Shown here: positions 7,479-15,349 of the stretch, piece by piece | Numbering within the stretch: the first letter of the stretch is position 1 | How the letters are laid out: each line of letters opens with the position of its first letter | Source: an uncultured Acidimicrobiales bacterium | GTDB lineage: Bacteria > Actinomycetota > Acidimicrobiia > Acidimicrobiales > SHLQ01 | Direction of reading: 5' to 3' | Length of the DNA: 43,623 bases | Assembly: GCA_938002955.1 (NCBI GenBank) | Contig: CALLAA010000186.1 | Coordinates: forward strand, 1 to 43,623 | Notes under the pieces: model-generated | Seen by the model: the letters and a program-made list of their open reading frames with translations, nothing else | Told to the model about the DNA's origin: nothing | Databases searched by the model: none | Made by a program: the position numbers and the translations under genes

Positions 7479-8900
7479 ATGACTTTCCTATCTCGAGTGA
7501 TCACTGAGGGCCGCGACCGGCTTGGTCCGGTCGTCGCCCAGCGCCAAGCAAAACGCGTCGATTTCCCGCTGTCCCAGTTCGGACTACGCGAACGCAATGG
7601 CCACGTCACCGACGCCCATGGTGTCGTGTTGCGCGAGCTCGTCGACGAGTTCGGCTCTCCACTTCATGTGGTACAAGCCGATGCGCTTCGACGTAACGCC
7701 GCCGCGGCGATGGCGCCGTCGTTGGCTCGACGTGGCGCCGACGTCTTCTTTTCGTACAAGACGAACCCGGTGCCTGCTGTACTCGAACGGCTGCATCGCA
7801 GCGGCATGGGCGCCGAGGTCATCTCCGCGTATGAGTATTGGCTCGCTCGTCGTCTCGGCGTACCCGGGCACCGCATCATCTACAACGGGCCCGCGAAATC
7901 GGCCGAGTCCGTGGCTGCCGCGATCGAGGACGAGGCCTACTTGATCAACGCCAATTCGGTCGGCGATCTGGCATCGATCACCGCACAAGCAGCAGCCGTC
8001 GGGAAACGAGCCAACGTTGGAATTCGGGTTGCGCTACCGGGGATGTGGGCAGGACAGTTCGGTATGGACTCGGGCTCGATCGACGTGCTGTCGATGGTAC
8101 GTGAGGCTCGCTTGAGCGCTGACCTCAACCTACGGGCCCTGCACTTTCACCGAGGTATCACCATGCGTCGAATCGACGAGGTGGAGGAGTATCTCGACGA
8201 CATCTTGAGATTCGTCGACTATCTCGGCGCCGAGACCGGCTGGTTTCCCGAAGTCCTCGATGTCGGGGGGAGTTTGAGCTGTCCAACAACCTCTGGTATT
8301 TCGACAAAAGAGTTTCGGCTCAACCGTGCGCTCGGAACAGACATCACGCCTCCGGATCCACGCGACTGTGTCACCGTCGGCCAAATGGCCGAAGTCAGCC
8401 AAGCCAGAATCCATGCCCACTTCACCGCTCGTGATATCCCGGTACCGCAAGTGGTCCTCGAGCCTGGTCGAGCATTGGTCGCCGATACCCACTTCCTGTT
8501 GACCTCGGTCCTCGACGTGAAAGCCGATGGCGACATCACCCACTTGGTCGCCGACGCTGGAACGAACATCGCCGAGTCCGTAACGAACGAGTTTCATCAG
8601 CTGTTCAACCTCTCGAACATGCACGGCCCCGCCGAGGATGCGTACCGGATCGCAGGACCGATCTGCACGCCAGCCGACGTTACGTACAACAACTGGCGAA
8701 TGGCGAAACCTGCGGTCGGCGATGTTCTCGCAATCATGGATACCGGTGCCTACTGCATTCCCTTTTCGACATCGTTCTCCTTTCCTCGACCGCCGATCGT
8801 TCTGCTCGATGCTGGGCGCACAGTGATCGTCCGCAGAGGAGAAACGTTCGACGATCTCGTCAGCCGAGACATCGACCTGCGGGTGGACGAACCGAAGTGA
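7479..8900 (+). CDS. PLP-dependent amino acid decarboxylase, LysA/ornithine decarboxylase fold type III
   Basis: A 473-residue fold-type III decarboxylase. The PLP-binding lysine is Lys94 in FFSYKTNP. The alanine-racemase-like barrel follows (GAEVISAYEYWLARR, IIYNGPAKS, then LHFHRGI and DVGGSL), and the C-terminal domain has AGPICTPADV and GAYCIPFSTSFSFPRPP, matching the cysteine and tyrosine segments that complete the active site across the dimer. The family includes diaminopimelate, ornithine and carboxynorspermidine decarboxylases and pathway-specific members such as BtrK. The stop overlaps the GTG of the ATP-grasp gene (GTGA), so the two are translationally coupled. A specialised role with the ligase, such as making an amine-bearing building block, is more likely than housekeeping lysine synthesis, but this is inference. 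Confidence 0.88.
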   Translation: MTFLSRVITEGRDRLGPVVAQRQAKRVDFPLSQFGLRERNGHVTDAHGVVLRELVDEFGSPLHVVQADALRRNAAAAMAPSLARRGADVFFSYKTNPVPAVLERLHRSGMGAEVISAYEYWLARRLGVPGHRIIYNGPAKSAESVAAAIEDEAYLINANSVGDLASITAQAAAVGKRANVGIRVALPGMWAGQFGMDSGSIDVLSMVREARLSADLNLRALHFHRGITMRRIDEVEEYLDDILRFVDYLGAETGWFPEVLDVGGSLSCPTTSGISTKEFRLNRALGTDITPPDPRDCVTVGQMAEVSQARIHAHFTARDIPVPQVVLEPGRALVADTHFLLTSVLDVKADGDITHLVADAGTNIAESVTNEFHQLFNLSNMHGPAEDAYRIAGPICTPADVTYNNWRMAKPAVGDVLAIMDTGAYCIPFSTSFSFPRPPIVLLDAGRTVIVRRGETFDDLVSRDIDLRVDEPK

Positions 8901-10126
8901 CCGCCCATCCCCCCGTTGCGGTCTTCGATGCCGACTTGCCACCGGGGCTCGCATGTATCCGGTCGCTCGGACGCGCCGGCGTTCCAGTCACCGCATTTCA
9001 CTCATCTCGATCCGCCATGGGCAGACACTCCAAGTTCAGCAGCGAGTTTCGCGAGTCCCCGAGCATGCTTGAGACCGATGTGTTCATCAACTGGCTGACT
9101 GGCGAGCTCGAGAGTGGACGCATTGGACTCATTGCACCAACGTCGGATTCGATCATGTTCCATGCGGCGTGCGCGGCCGAAAATGTGGGTGGCCCAGAAC
9201 TCGTTGGCCACGCATCCCCTGACGCGATCTTTGACAGCCTTCTCAAGCATCGTTTTGCCGATGCGCTCACGAGAGCCGGGTTCCCAACGCCGGCGACCGC
9301 AGCACCGACCTCACTCGGCGACGCGGAACAATTTGTCGCAGAGGTCGGATACCCGGTCGTCGCAAAGCCCCGAACCCACATCGGAGTCGGGGTCGAACGA
9401 GGTGAAATCATTGAGAATCATGCGGACCTCGTTGCGCACTTCACGCCCTACGAACTTGGAGATGGCCACCGTCAGGCAGTCGAACGCGACCCACACCTCG
9501 CCTGGCCGTTGCTCCAGGAATTCATCAACGTCCCAGATCTCGAGATCGTCAGCGTGAGCGGCTGCCTCGGCCCCAATGGTGACGTGCTCGCGCTCGGGCA
9601 CTCCTCCAAGGTGCGTCAGTGGCCCCCCGGACTCGGAATCGGAACCCTCTTCGTGAGCGAGGACCACCAGCCCTTTACCGACGCTGCGGTCGACGCTGTC
9701 CGGGCCGTTCTCGGCATGGGCATCTTTGAGTTCGAGGTGCTGTACGACCCGGTATCGCAGAACTATTGGGGAATTGATCTGAACCCTCGTGCCTTTGGAC
9801 AAGTCGCCCTCGACATCGCACGCGGCCACGATCTCCCGTTGCACTGGTACCGCTCGGTCACCGGCCTCAATCTCCCCGACGCAAGCGTCCCAGACTCGCT
9901 ACCGACGCAGTGGCGTCTCGGACTCCCGTTAACCGTCGATCTCGTAGTGGAGTTGGCGCGGGGTGATCACCGTCGAGAAACGCTGAAGGAGCTCGGCGGT
10001 CTCCTCACGCGTTCGGGAGTTGGCGCCACCGGTGACTGGGGCGATCCGCTCCCGGCGCTGCACTTTCAACGCTCGATGCTTCGCCACCCCGGCGGTCTGG
10101 TGCGACCGTTTCTATCGAGCGATTAG
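8897..10126 (+). CDS. ATP-grasp superfamily ligase
   Basis: A 409-residue protein that reads as an ATP-grasp carboxylate-amine ligase. It has an N-terminal pre-ATP-grasp domain (VAVFDADLPPGLACIRSLGRAG), the nucleotide-binding core around GYPVVAKPRTHIGVG (about residues 151-165) and LLQEFINVPDLEIVSVSG, and the metal-binding FEFEVLYDP...WGIDLNPRAFGQ (about 275-303), whose acidic residues and Asn fit the Mg-ATP site. Similar proteins include CarB-like and carnosine-synthase-like ligases. GTG at 8897 overlaps the decarboxylase stop. The 3' end overlaps the converging glycosyltransferase gene by 4 nt (TTAG shared by both stops). Together with the decarboxylase it may form an amide on a sugar or lipid intermediate of the neighbouring polysaccharide; substrate unknown. 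Confidence 0.82.
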   Translation: MTAHPPVAVFDADLPPGLACIRSLGRAGVPVTAFHSSRSAMGRHSKFSSEFRESPSMLETDVFINWLTGELESGRIGLIAPTSDSIMFHAACAAENVGGPELVGHASPDAIFDSLLKHRFADALTRAGFPTPATAAPTSLGDAEQFVAEVGYPVVAKPRTHIGVGVERGEIIENHADLVAHFTPYELGDGHRQAVERDPHLAWPLLQEFINVPDLEIVSVSGCLGPNGDVLALGHSSKVRQWPPGLGIGTLFVSEDHQPFTDAAVDAVRAVLGMGIFEFEVLYDPVSQNYWGIDLNPRAFGQVALDIARGHDLPLHWYRSVTGLNLPDASVPDSLPTQWRLGLPLTVDLVVELARGDHRRETLKELGGLLTRSGVGATGDWGDPLPALHFQRSMLRHPGGLVRPFLSSD

Positions 10127-12264
10127 CTGACGCGAGCAGCCTTGCGCATGACGTCGATCAGCGCTGCCGCATTGTCCGCGGCGTTGTGCTCGCGTTCGAT
10201 GAGGGTTCGAGCAGCAGCCCCGAGGGCGAGCCGCTTGTCATCGTCTACGAGTAGTTCTCGTAACGCATCGACCAGGCCATCGATATCGCCAGGCTCCACG
10301 AGCAAGCCGGTCTGACCATCCTGGACGATCCCGGAGATCGCAGCGACATTGGTCGACACCAGCGGCAGTCCCGCAGCCCCAGCCTCGGCGAGGACCATCG
10401 GCAGACAGTCGCCGTGGGTCGGCAAACAGAAAATGTCGGCGAGATGATATTGCGCAATAAGTTCCGGTGCGTTCGAGGTGAGCCCCGAGTGCACGAACAC
10501 ACCCTTTTCGGGAGGCACCGCAGCTCCGGTCACGAGATGCAACTCGAAGTCCGGAACCGACGGATCGGTGCGCAAAATTCGCTGAGCGGCAAGCAGTTCC
10601 TCGCCACCTTTCCGGGCGAGATCTCCCCCGACAAAGAGAATACGAAGCACCCCTGCTGGACGAGGAATATGGTCTGGCCGCGCCCACTTGTCGACATCGA
10701 CGCCCGGGGCGATCACCGTCACCTTGTCCGGGTCGATGCCGTACTCCTCGACCAGCCCATCCTTGGCCCAACTCGACCACGTCACCAACGCTCGTGCCCG
10801 GTCATAGCACCGCTGGTTCATCCAGTCCTTCAGCTGCTCGCTTCGACCGGTCGAGGTTTGGTGATCATAGAACTCGCCAAGAGCGTCGTATTGCTTCGGT
10901 GTTGCATCGAGCGAAACAACGGTCGGAATGCGCCTCATCCACGCACCGAGGAGAATGGCTGGCACCTGGGAGTGAACAAGAATCGCCGACGGCCCTGGTA
11001 CACCTCGGTCACGCGCCATTCGGGCCAAGTTCCTGTTGGCTCGCACGCCGGCGCGAATGGTCCAGTTCGACCAGCCCGGCACTCGCGCAGCGATGCCGGA
11101 AAAGTCGAAATCGACGGGCACGAAGACCGGTTCGACATCGGGCAACTTCGGAACCAAACTCCGGAGGTTCTTGCCATGGGTGATATGTCCGAGCGTCTGC
11201 TCGAGCACCAACCATGGGACGAACGGCTCGCCGTCATGGTCGCCTGGGTGATCGTGGTCTGTGCCATCGATCAGAGATATGAACGCCTCAGATGAACCGA
11301 GCGCGTCTGCCACGCCTTGGTAGTAGTGCAAGCCATACAGTCCGCTAAGGAGCTGACGATTCAGGTCCTTGGCCCCAACCCTATTCCCGACCATCGCCGC
11401 CTTTTGTAGGAACTGGAGACCAGCAGCGCGCAACGAGGGGCGCGGGACAAGGGCTCGCACGAGCGCCCGCTGCAACGGGTTCCGCTCGCTGAAGAACCGC
11501 GGGATGTGCTGGAGATCGTGTTGGTCGTGATTGTTCGCAAACAACACGTCGTTCTTGCCGTAGTCGTAGGCGACCTTCGCCCAAGACTCAAAGCTTCGCT
11601 CGGCGTAGTGGTACGCCGTTGCGTTTGGAGCAAACGTAAAGGACTGCCCCACGAGCTCGAGACGGCCGGCAAGTTCGATGTCCTCGGATCGCAACAGGGT
11701 CGTGTCGAAGAGACCAGCATCGAGCAACGCTTGTCGCCGTACCGAGGCGTTACCGGTATAGAACTGTCGAGGATGAAGGATCTCACCGCTCCCAAACCTG
11801 GCGTACTGCTTTTCGAGTTGGAACTGCTCCCAGCGAATCCACGGCTGCAGCTCGACATCGGTCGGTGTCAACATTGGACCCACAACGACCGTTGACGGTT
11901 CAGCGAGATGACGCGTCATGTGGGCCTCGAGACAATGCGGTTCGGGCATCACGTCGTCGTCGAGGAACATCACAACCTCGCCCTCCGCTGCCAAAATTCC
12001 GGCGTTTCGAGCCGCCGCAGGGCCAGCGTTCTCCTGCACCAAAAGGCGAAGTGGATACTTGCCGGTGAAGCCTTCGACGAGTGCGTGGGTTCCATCGGTA
12101 CTTCCGTCGGAGACCACGACGACCTCGAACGTAAAGCCCGGTCGGCTCGGTCCGCTCGACGTAATTTGTCGATCCAGACATGTGAGGAGTCGACCCAAAC
12201 GGGCTTCTCGGTTGTACGTCGGCACAACGACCGTCAGGTCGATTCCGGTATCGAACATCACCAT
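10123..12264 (-). CDS. Two-domain glycosyltransferase (GT2 + GT4 fusion)
   Basis: A 713-residue fusion. Residues 9 to about 290 are a GT-A fold GT2 enzyme: VVVPTYNREARL, VSDGSTDGT, the metal-binding MFLDDDVMPEPH and RSEDIELAGRLE. Residues about 330-713 are a GT-B fold GT4 enzyme: LVHSQVP, VDVDKWARPD, LFVGGDLARKGG and the donor-binding segment PTHGDCLPMVLAEAGAAGLPL. Both halves keep their signature residues, so it probably adds two successive sugars to a lipid-linked repeat unit at the inner membrane face. Start is ATG 12264, with a second ATG two codons later; no convincing Shine-Dalgarno is visible. It diverges from the acetyltransferase gene with only 35 nt between the starts. Confidence 0.92.
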   Translation of the reverse strand: MVMFDTGIDLTVVVPTYNREARLGRLLTCLDRQITSSGPSRPGFTFEVVVVSDGSTDGTHALVEGFTGKYPLRLLVQENAGPAAARNAGILAAEGEVVMFLDDDVMPEPHCLEAHMTRHLAEPSTVVVGPMLTPTDVELQPWIRWEQFQLEKQYARFGSGEILHPRQFYTGNASVRRQALLDAGLFDTTLLRSEDIELAGRLELVGQSFTFAPNATAYHYAERSFESWAKVAYDYGKNDVLFANNHDQHDLQHIPRFFSERNPLQRALVRALVPRPSLRAAGLQFLQKAAMVGNRVGAKDLNRQLLSGLYGLHYYQGVADALGSSEAFISLIDGTDHDHPGDHDGEPFVPWLVLEQTLGHITHGKNLRSLVPKLPDVEPVFVPVDFDFSGIAARVPGWSNWTIRAGVRANRNLARMARDRGVPGPSAILVHSQVPAILLGAWMRRIPTVVSLDATPKQYDALGEFYDHQTSTGRSEQLKDWMNQRCYDRARALVTWSSWAKDGLVEEYGIDPDKVTVIAPGVDVDKWARPDHIPRPAGVLRILFVGGDLARKGGEELLAAQRILRTDPSVPDFELHLVTGAAVPPEKGVFVHSGLTSNAPELIAQYHLADIFCLPTHGDCLPMVLAEAGAAGLPLVSTNVAAISGIVQDGQTGLLVEPGDIDGLVDALRELLVDDDKRLALGAAARTLIEREHNAADNAAALIDVMRKAARVS

Positions 12265-12299
12265 CGAGTGGCCAAACGTGCTGTGGTACCTTGGCTCGC

Positions 12300-12869
12300 A
12301 TGAGCGAAGTGTGGGACAGGTTCAAGGCGGACGCGGCGCGGTGGATCTACCCGGAAAAAATCGGCGACCCCAACGAGCTCGGACCGAAGGAAATTGCGGT
12401 CCTGTTGCGCCGCCATCGCGAGTTGCGTGCCATTGCGTGGTTCCGGCTCGGAGGCTGGGGACGAGACCGAGGCATCCGCGGATCGAGTTGGTATGTCGAT
12501 CAACGTCTGCAGCGAGTTTTTGGGCTCGATGTTCCGGTGAACACCGACATCGGCGGCGGTTTCTACATTGCACATACGGTTGGGGTCACGATCAACGCAG
12601 AGAAGATCGGCCGCAACGTGACGATGGTCGGAGCCCTCACGATCGGTCTGAATGGCGAAGGCAACGCCCCGGTAATCGGCGACGAGGTCTACATCGGCGC
12701 TGGGGCTCGAGTCCTCGGCGACATCCACATCGGAGATCGAGTCAAAGTTGGCGCAAACTCGGTTGTCCTTCACGATGTGCCCGCCGACCTTACGGTCGTG
12801 GGGGCTCCAGCGAAGCCCACAGCGAGGTCCATCGAAGCGGCTGCGCCGAGCAATGAGCTGAGCGCATAA
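12300..12869 (+). CDS. Hexapeptide-repeat O-acetyltransferase (CysE/serine acetyltransferase-like)
   Basis: About 189 residues. A short helical N-terminus is followed by a left-handed beta-helix domain with hexapeptide repeats (GGGFYIAHTVGVTINAEKIG, then IGDEVYIGAGARVLGDIHIGD and VKVGANSVVLHDVP) and the terminal VGAPAKP acetyl-CoA-binding motif. His in YIAHTVGV is the expected catalytic base. In an exopolysaccharide locus such CysE-like proteins usually acetylate a sugar, not serine. ATG 12300 is preferred; an in-frame TTG at 12291 would add three residues. TACCTT at 12287-12292 lies 7 nt before the ATG, consistent with a leaderless actinobacterial promoter, though the evidence is weak. Confidence 0.85.
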   Translation: MSEVWDRFKADAARWIYPEKIGDPNELGPKEIAVLLRRHRELRAIAWFRLGGWGRDRGIRGSSWYVDQRLQRVFGLDVPVNTDIGGGFYIAHTVGVTINAEKIGRNVTMVGALTIGLNGEGNAPVIGDEVYIGAGARVLGDIHIGDRVKVGANSVVLHDVPADLTVVGAPAKPTARSIEAAAPSNELSA

Positions 12870-12878
12870 GCCAGTAGT

Positions 12879-12899
12879 GGGCTCGACAGCAACGAGCCC
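12879..12899. terminator. Perfect 7-bp hairpin between convergent genes
   Basis: GGGCTCG (12879-12885) and CGAGCCC (12893-12899) pair perfectly around a 7-nt loop, 9 nt after the acetyltransferase stop and 14 nt before the end of the converging polymerase gene. No U-tract follows, as is usual for actinobacterial terminators. It could serve both strands. Confidence 0.6.
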
Positions 12900-12913
12900 G
12901 AAATCGGTTCGTG

Positions 12914-14395
12914 TCACGTTGTTGGCTCCAGCTCTTCGTGTAGTCGACCAATCATCGCAAGACACACCGCGAGCAAGATGAGACTCTGCGTTCCCCACGA
13001 GATATCGACATAGCTGTAGATCGTGTAGATCGGAATGAAGATCGCCGCCGACGCAGCGATCACCCGGTCCTTGGGGTCGACGACCGACACTGCGGTTTTC
13101 ATGCCGAGGAACAGGGCACGGCCAATGAAGTTGAACATGGCAATAAAGCCGAAGTATCCGGCCTTCAGCCAGATCCACATGATGCCGTTGTGCGTGATGT
13201 ACTCCCACCAAATGAAGCCAAAGCTGATGTCGGGCAGAGGAATTGGCTTGTCGTACTTCTGGCCGAATCCGATTCCCATAACAGGACTTCGTTGGATCGT
13301 GGCCAAGATGTCCAGGTGCTCGATGACCCGATAGGCATCGGACGATTGATCTTCAAGCGACGCTGACTCCGGGGAAATCTGCGCCTTGACGACACCGGCC
13401 GGAAAGCCAAGAATCCCCGACGCGTTCCAGAACACGAGAACGTAGGCGATGAGAAAGAACACGGCCATCGGACCGAACTGCCAGAACCGGCGAACGTCGA
13501 TTGCGGCGACATAGATGAAGACAAACGCCATACAGAGCATCAAGGCGGCAATTGCGGAGCGCCGTTCGCTCACGAGGTAGATAAAGACGACAGGGATGCA
13601 CAACAACGGGATCAGCAGCCGCCGTTCAACGCCACTGTCGCGAACGAGCCACGCCAGAATGATCGTCACGAATAACAGATTCATGTGAGACGCAGCGGAG
13701 TGTTCGATCGGACTGTTGAACAGATCAGCTCCGGGTGTCGTCAGATACCAGTACATGCTCCGAGCGGCTTCGACGCACAGGGCACCGACCACCACCCAAC
13801 TCACGATGTACACCTGCTTTCGGGTCCGAATCAACGTGGTCGCCAGGATGTACACGATGAACAACGTCGCAAAGGGCCGCGCCTCCCACAGTGCGATCGT
13901 GAGGTCGCCACCGCGGCCCACGCCCCAAACAAAGCCGACGACGATGAAGAACATGAACGCCGACAACGGCCATATCAGCGGCGGACGAACAAACGTGAGG
14001 CGCCGGAGCGTGATGTGCAACAGCACGCTCACGATCGTGGCGAGAAGGTAGGTCTCCATGGGGCTGACGACGACCGCATCGTTGATGTAAAGAACCGACT
14101 CGGCACTCGAGCCGTTCTTGAGGAATGGCCACCACGGAGTGTTCACATCATCGGCAAGCAGTCCAAAGAACGTGATGATGTACACCCCAAGCACGGGTCG
14201 GAGCAGGATCGCAACGAACCCGAACGCGTACAACCCCAGAGCGGCCGGAAACCCAGCGTGCGCAGAGAAGAACGTGACCCGCACCAAGAAGAGCGCGCCG
14301 AGAACCCCAGCTGCGTACGAAAGCCGCCAACGCCATGTGGCGCGCTCGACAAGCGTCTGTGCATCGACTTCGGCCCGCGCCGTTATGGATTGCAT
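12914..14395 (-). CDS. Wzy-type polysaccharide polymerase / O-antigen ligase family membrane protein
   Basis: A 493-residue integral membrane protein with roughly 11-12 hydrophobic helices. A large extracytoplasmic loop around residues 325-390 contains the Arg, Tyr and His residues typical of the Wzy/WaaL ligase family (IEHLDILATIQRSPVMGIGFG, then EYITHNGIMWIWLKAGYFG). In a Wzx/Wzy system this enzyme joins flipped repeat units outside the membrane. ATG 14395 is preferred over a TTG at 14404. The ATG lies one base after the stop of the 45-residue microprotein gene, so the two are coupled. It is the last gene of the operon that begins with galE, and ends in the hairpin shared with the acetyltransferase gene. 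Confidence 0.88.
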   Translation of the reverse strand: MQSITARAEVDAQTLVERATWRWRLSYAAGVLGALFLVRVTFFSAHAGFPAALGLYAFGFVAILLRPVLGVYIITFFGLLADDVNTPWWPFLKNGSSAESVLYINDAVVVSPMETYLLATIVSVLLHITLRRLTFVRPPLIWPLSAFMFFIVVGFVWGVGRGGDLTIALWEARPFATLFIVYILATTLIRTRKQVYIVSWVVVGALCVEAARSMYWYLTTPGADLFNSPIEHSAASHMNLLFVTIILAWLVRDSGVERRLLIPLLCIPVVFIYLVSERRSAIAALMLCMAFVFIYVAAIDVRRFWQFGPMAVFFLIAYVLVFWNASGILGFPAGVVKAQISPESASLEDQSSDAYRVIEHLDILATIQRSPVMGIGFGQKYDKPIPLPDISFGFIWWEYITHNGIMWIWLKAGYFGFIAMFNFIGRALFLGMKTAVSVVDPKDRVIAASAAIFIPIYTIYSYVDISWGTQSLILLAVCLAMIGRLHEELEPTT

Positions 14396-14396
14396 C

Positions 14397-14534
14397 TCAG
14401 GCAAAGCGGAAGGAGTAAAGCGCCGAAGCGCACAGGACGCTCAGCGCCAAGATGACAAGGTTGACGTTTCGGCCTTCTTGCATCTTCGTCCCGAGGATCG
14501 ACACGGCGAGCAAGAAGAAGAGTACGACGAACAT
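14397..14534 (-). CDS. 45-residue two-helix membrane microprotein
   Basis: A short open frame, ATG at 14534 to TGA at 14397-14399, exactly fills the gap between the CpsD-like gene and the polymerase gene. The product begins MFVVLFFLLAVSILG and ends NLVILALSVLCASALYSFRFA: two hydrophobic helices separated by the polar turn TKMQEGRN. Its start is 5 nt after the upstream stop with GGAAG about 9 nt ahead, and its stop is followed after a single base by the polymerase ATG, so it looks translated and coupled on both sides. I recognise no family. A helper subunit of the polymerase or of the Wzz-CpsD complex is a reasonable guess. Confidence 0.65.
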   Translation of the reverse strand: MFVVLFFLLAVSILGTKMQEGRNVNLVILALSVLCASALYSFRFA

Positions 14535-14539
14535 GATGC

Positions 14540-15349
14540 TCAGCTTCCGGTGATTCCCATGAGCCACTTCGGCGTATCGAAGTCGACCTGATTGAGTACG
14601 ACCCCGGCGAGATAGTCCTTTCCGAGATCTTCGATGGCAGCCCGAACTTGGGCGACCGGAGCCGCCCCTTGGCGCGCCACGAGAAGATATCGATCGGCGT
14701 ATTCGGCCAGCGCAAGCACACCGGTATGGCTCGCAACCGCTGGCAGGTCGAGAATGACGACGTCAAAGGACTCACGGAAGGCTTCGATGTCGTCATTGAG
14801 CGAGTCCGATGTTGCAAACAGTGATCGTTGCAACGGAGCCACTTCACCCGATGTCACTACGGTGAGCCGCTTCCCGGTGTCCTCTCGGCCGCTCGAGGTG
14901 ATACCGATGATGTCGACATCGTTGGCCCGCTCTTCCGCGCCTTCCTCATCCCAGTTGAACTCGAGCAAACACACCCGGAGTCCTGAATCATGAGCGAGGA
15001 CCGTGGCCAGCGATCGAGCAACATAGCTATTGCCCTCTCCAGTGACCGTGGAGGTCACAGCAAGGCATTGCAAGTCGCGCTCGATCTTGGACCGGGCCAT
15101 GAGCAGCCGCATTTGCTCGGCAGCTTCGTAGCTCACGACATGTTCGTCGTCTCCGGGGATGGCGATCGATAGCGCATTTGCCGGAAGGTCGCGGCGACGC
15201 CGCAGGAACCTGGTGCGACCCGACGTACCGTCGTTCGTCGTCGCCGATTCCTCGCTCGACTCCTTCATTGCCGACCTCGAACGTTTCGAACCGTCGAGCA
15301 GCGTTAGCCCTCCGTCGACCTGGTCATCGGGAACGAGTGCTGAAGTCAT
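14540..15349 (-). CDS. CpsD/CapB-like polysaccharide ATPase with degenerate Walker A (probable pseudokinase)
   Basis: A 269-residue protein with the fold of bacterial tyrosine kinases (BY-kinases) that partner Wzz proteins. A basic, disordered N-terminus (1-60) precedes SYEAAEQMRLLMARS and the P-loop region. The normal GEGKS reads GEGNS here (Asn107, codon AAT), so the ATP-binding lysine is missing. The Walker A' segment, normally with two aspartates, reads CLLEFNWDEE. Walker B is intact (FDVVILDLPAV, Asp201). No tyrosine cluster is present at the C-terminus. Catalysis is therefore doubtful; a structural or regulatory role in chain-length control is likely. The start overlaps the Wzz-like stop (ATGA). 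Confidence 0.85.
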   Translation of the reverse strand: MTSALVPDDQVDGGLTLLDGSKRSRSAMKESSEESATTNDGTSGRTRFLRRRRDLPANALSIAIPGDDEHVVSYEAAEQMRLLMARSKIERDLQCLAVTSTVTGEGNSYVARSLATVLAHDSGLRVCLLEFNWDEEGAEERANDVDIIGITSSGREDTGKRLTVVTSGEVAPLQRSLFATSDSLNDDIEAFRESFDVVILDLPAVASHTGVLALAEYADRYLLVARQGAAPVAQVRAAIEDLGKDYLAGVVLNQVDFDTPKWLMGITGS

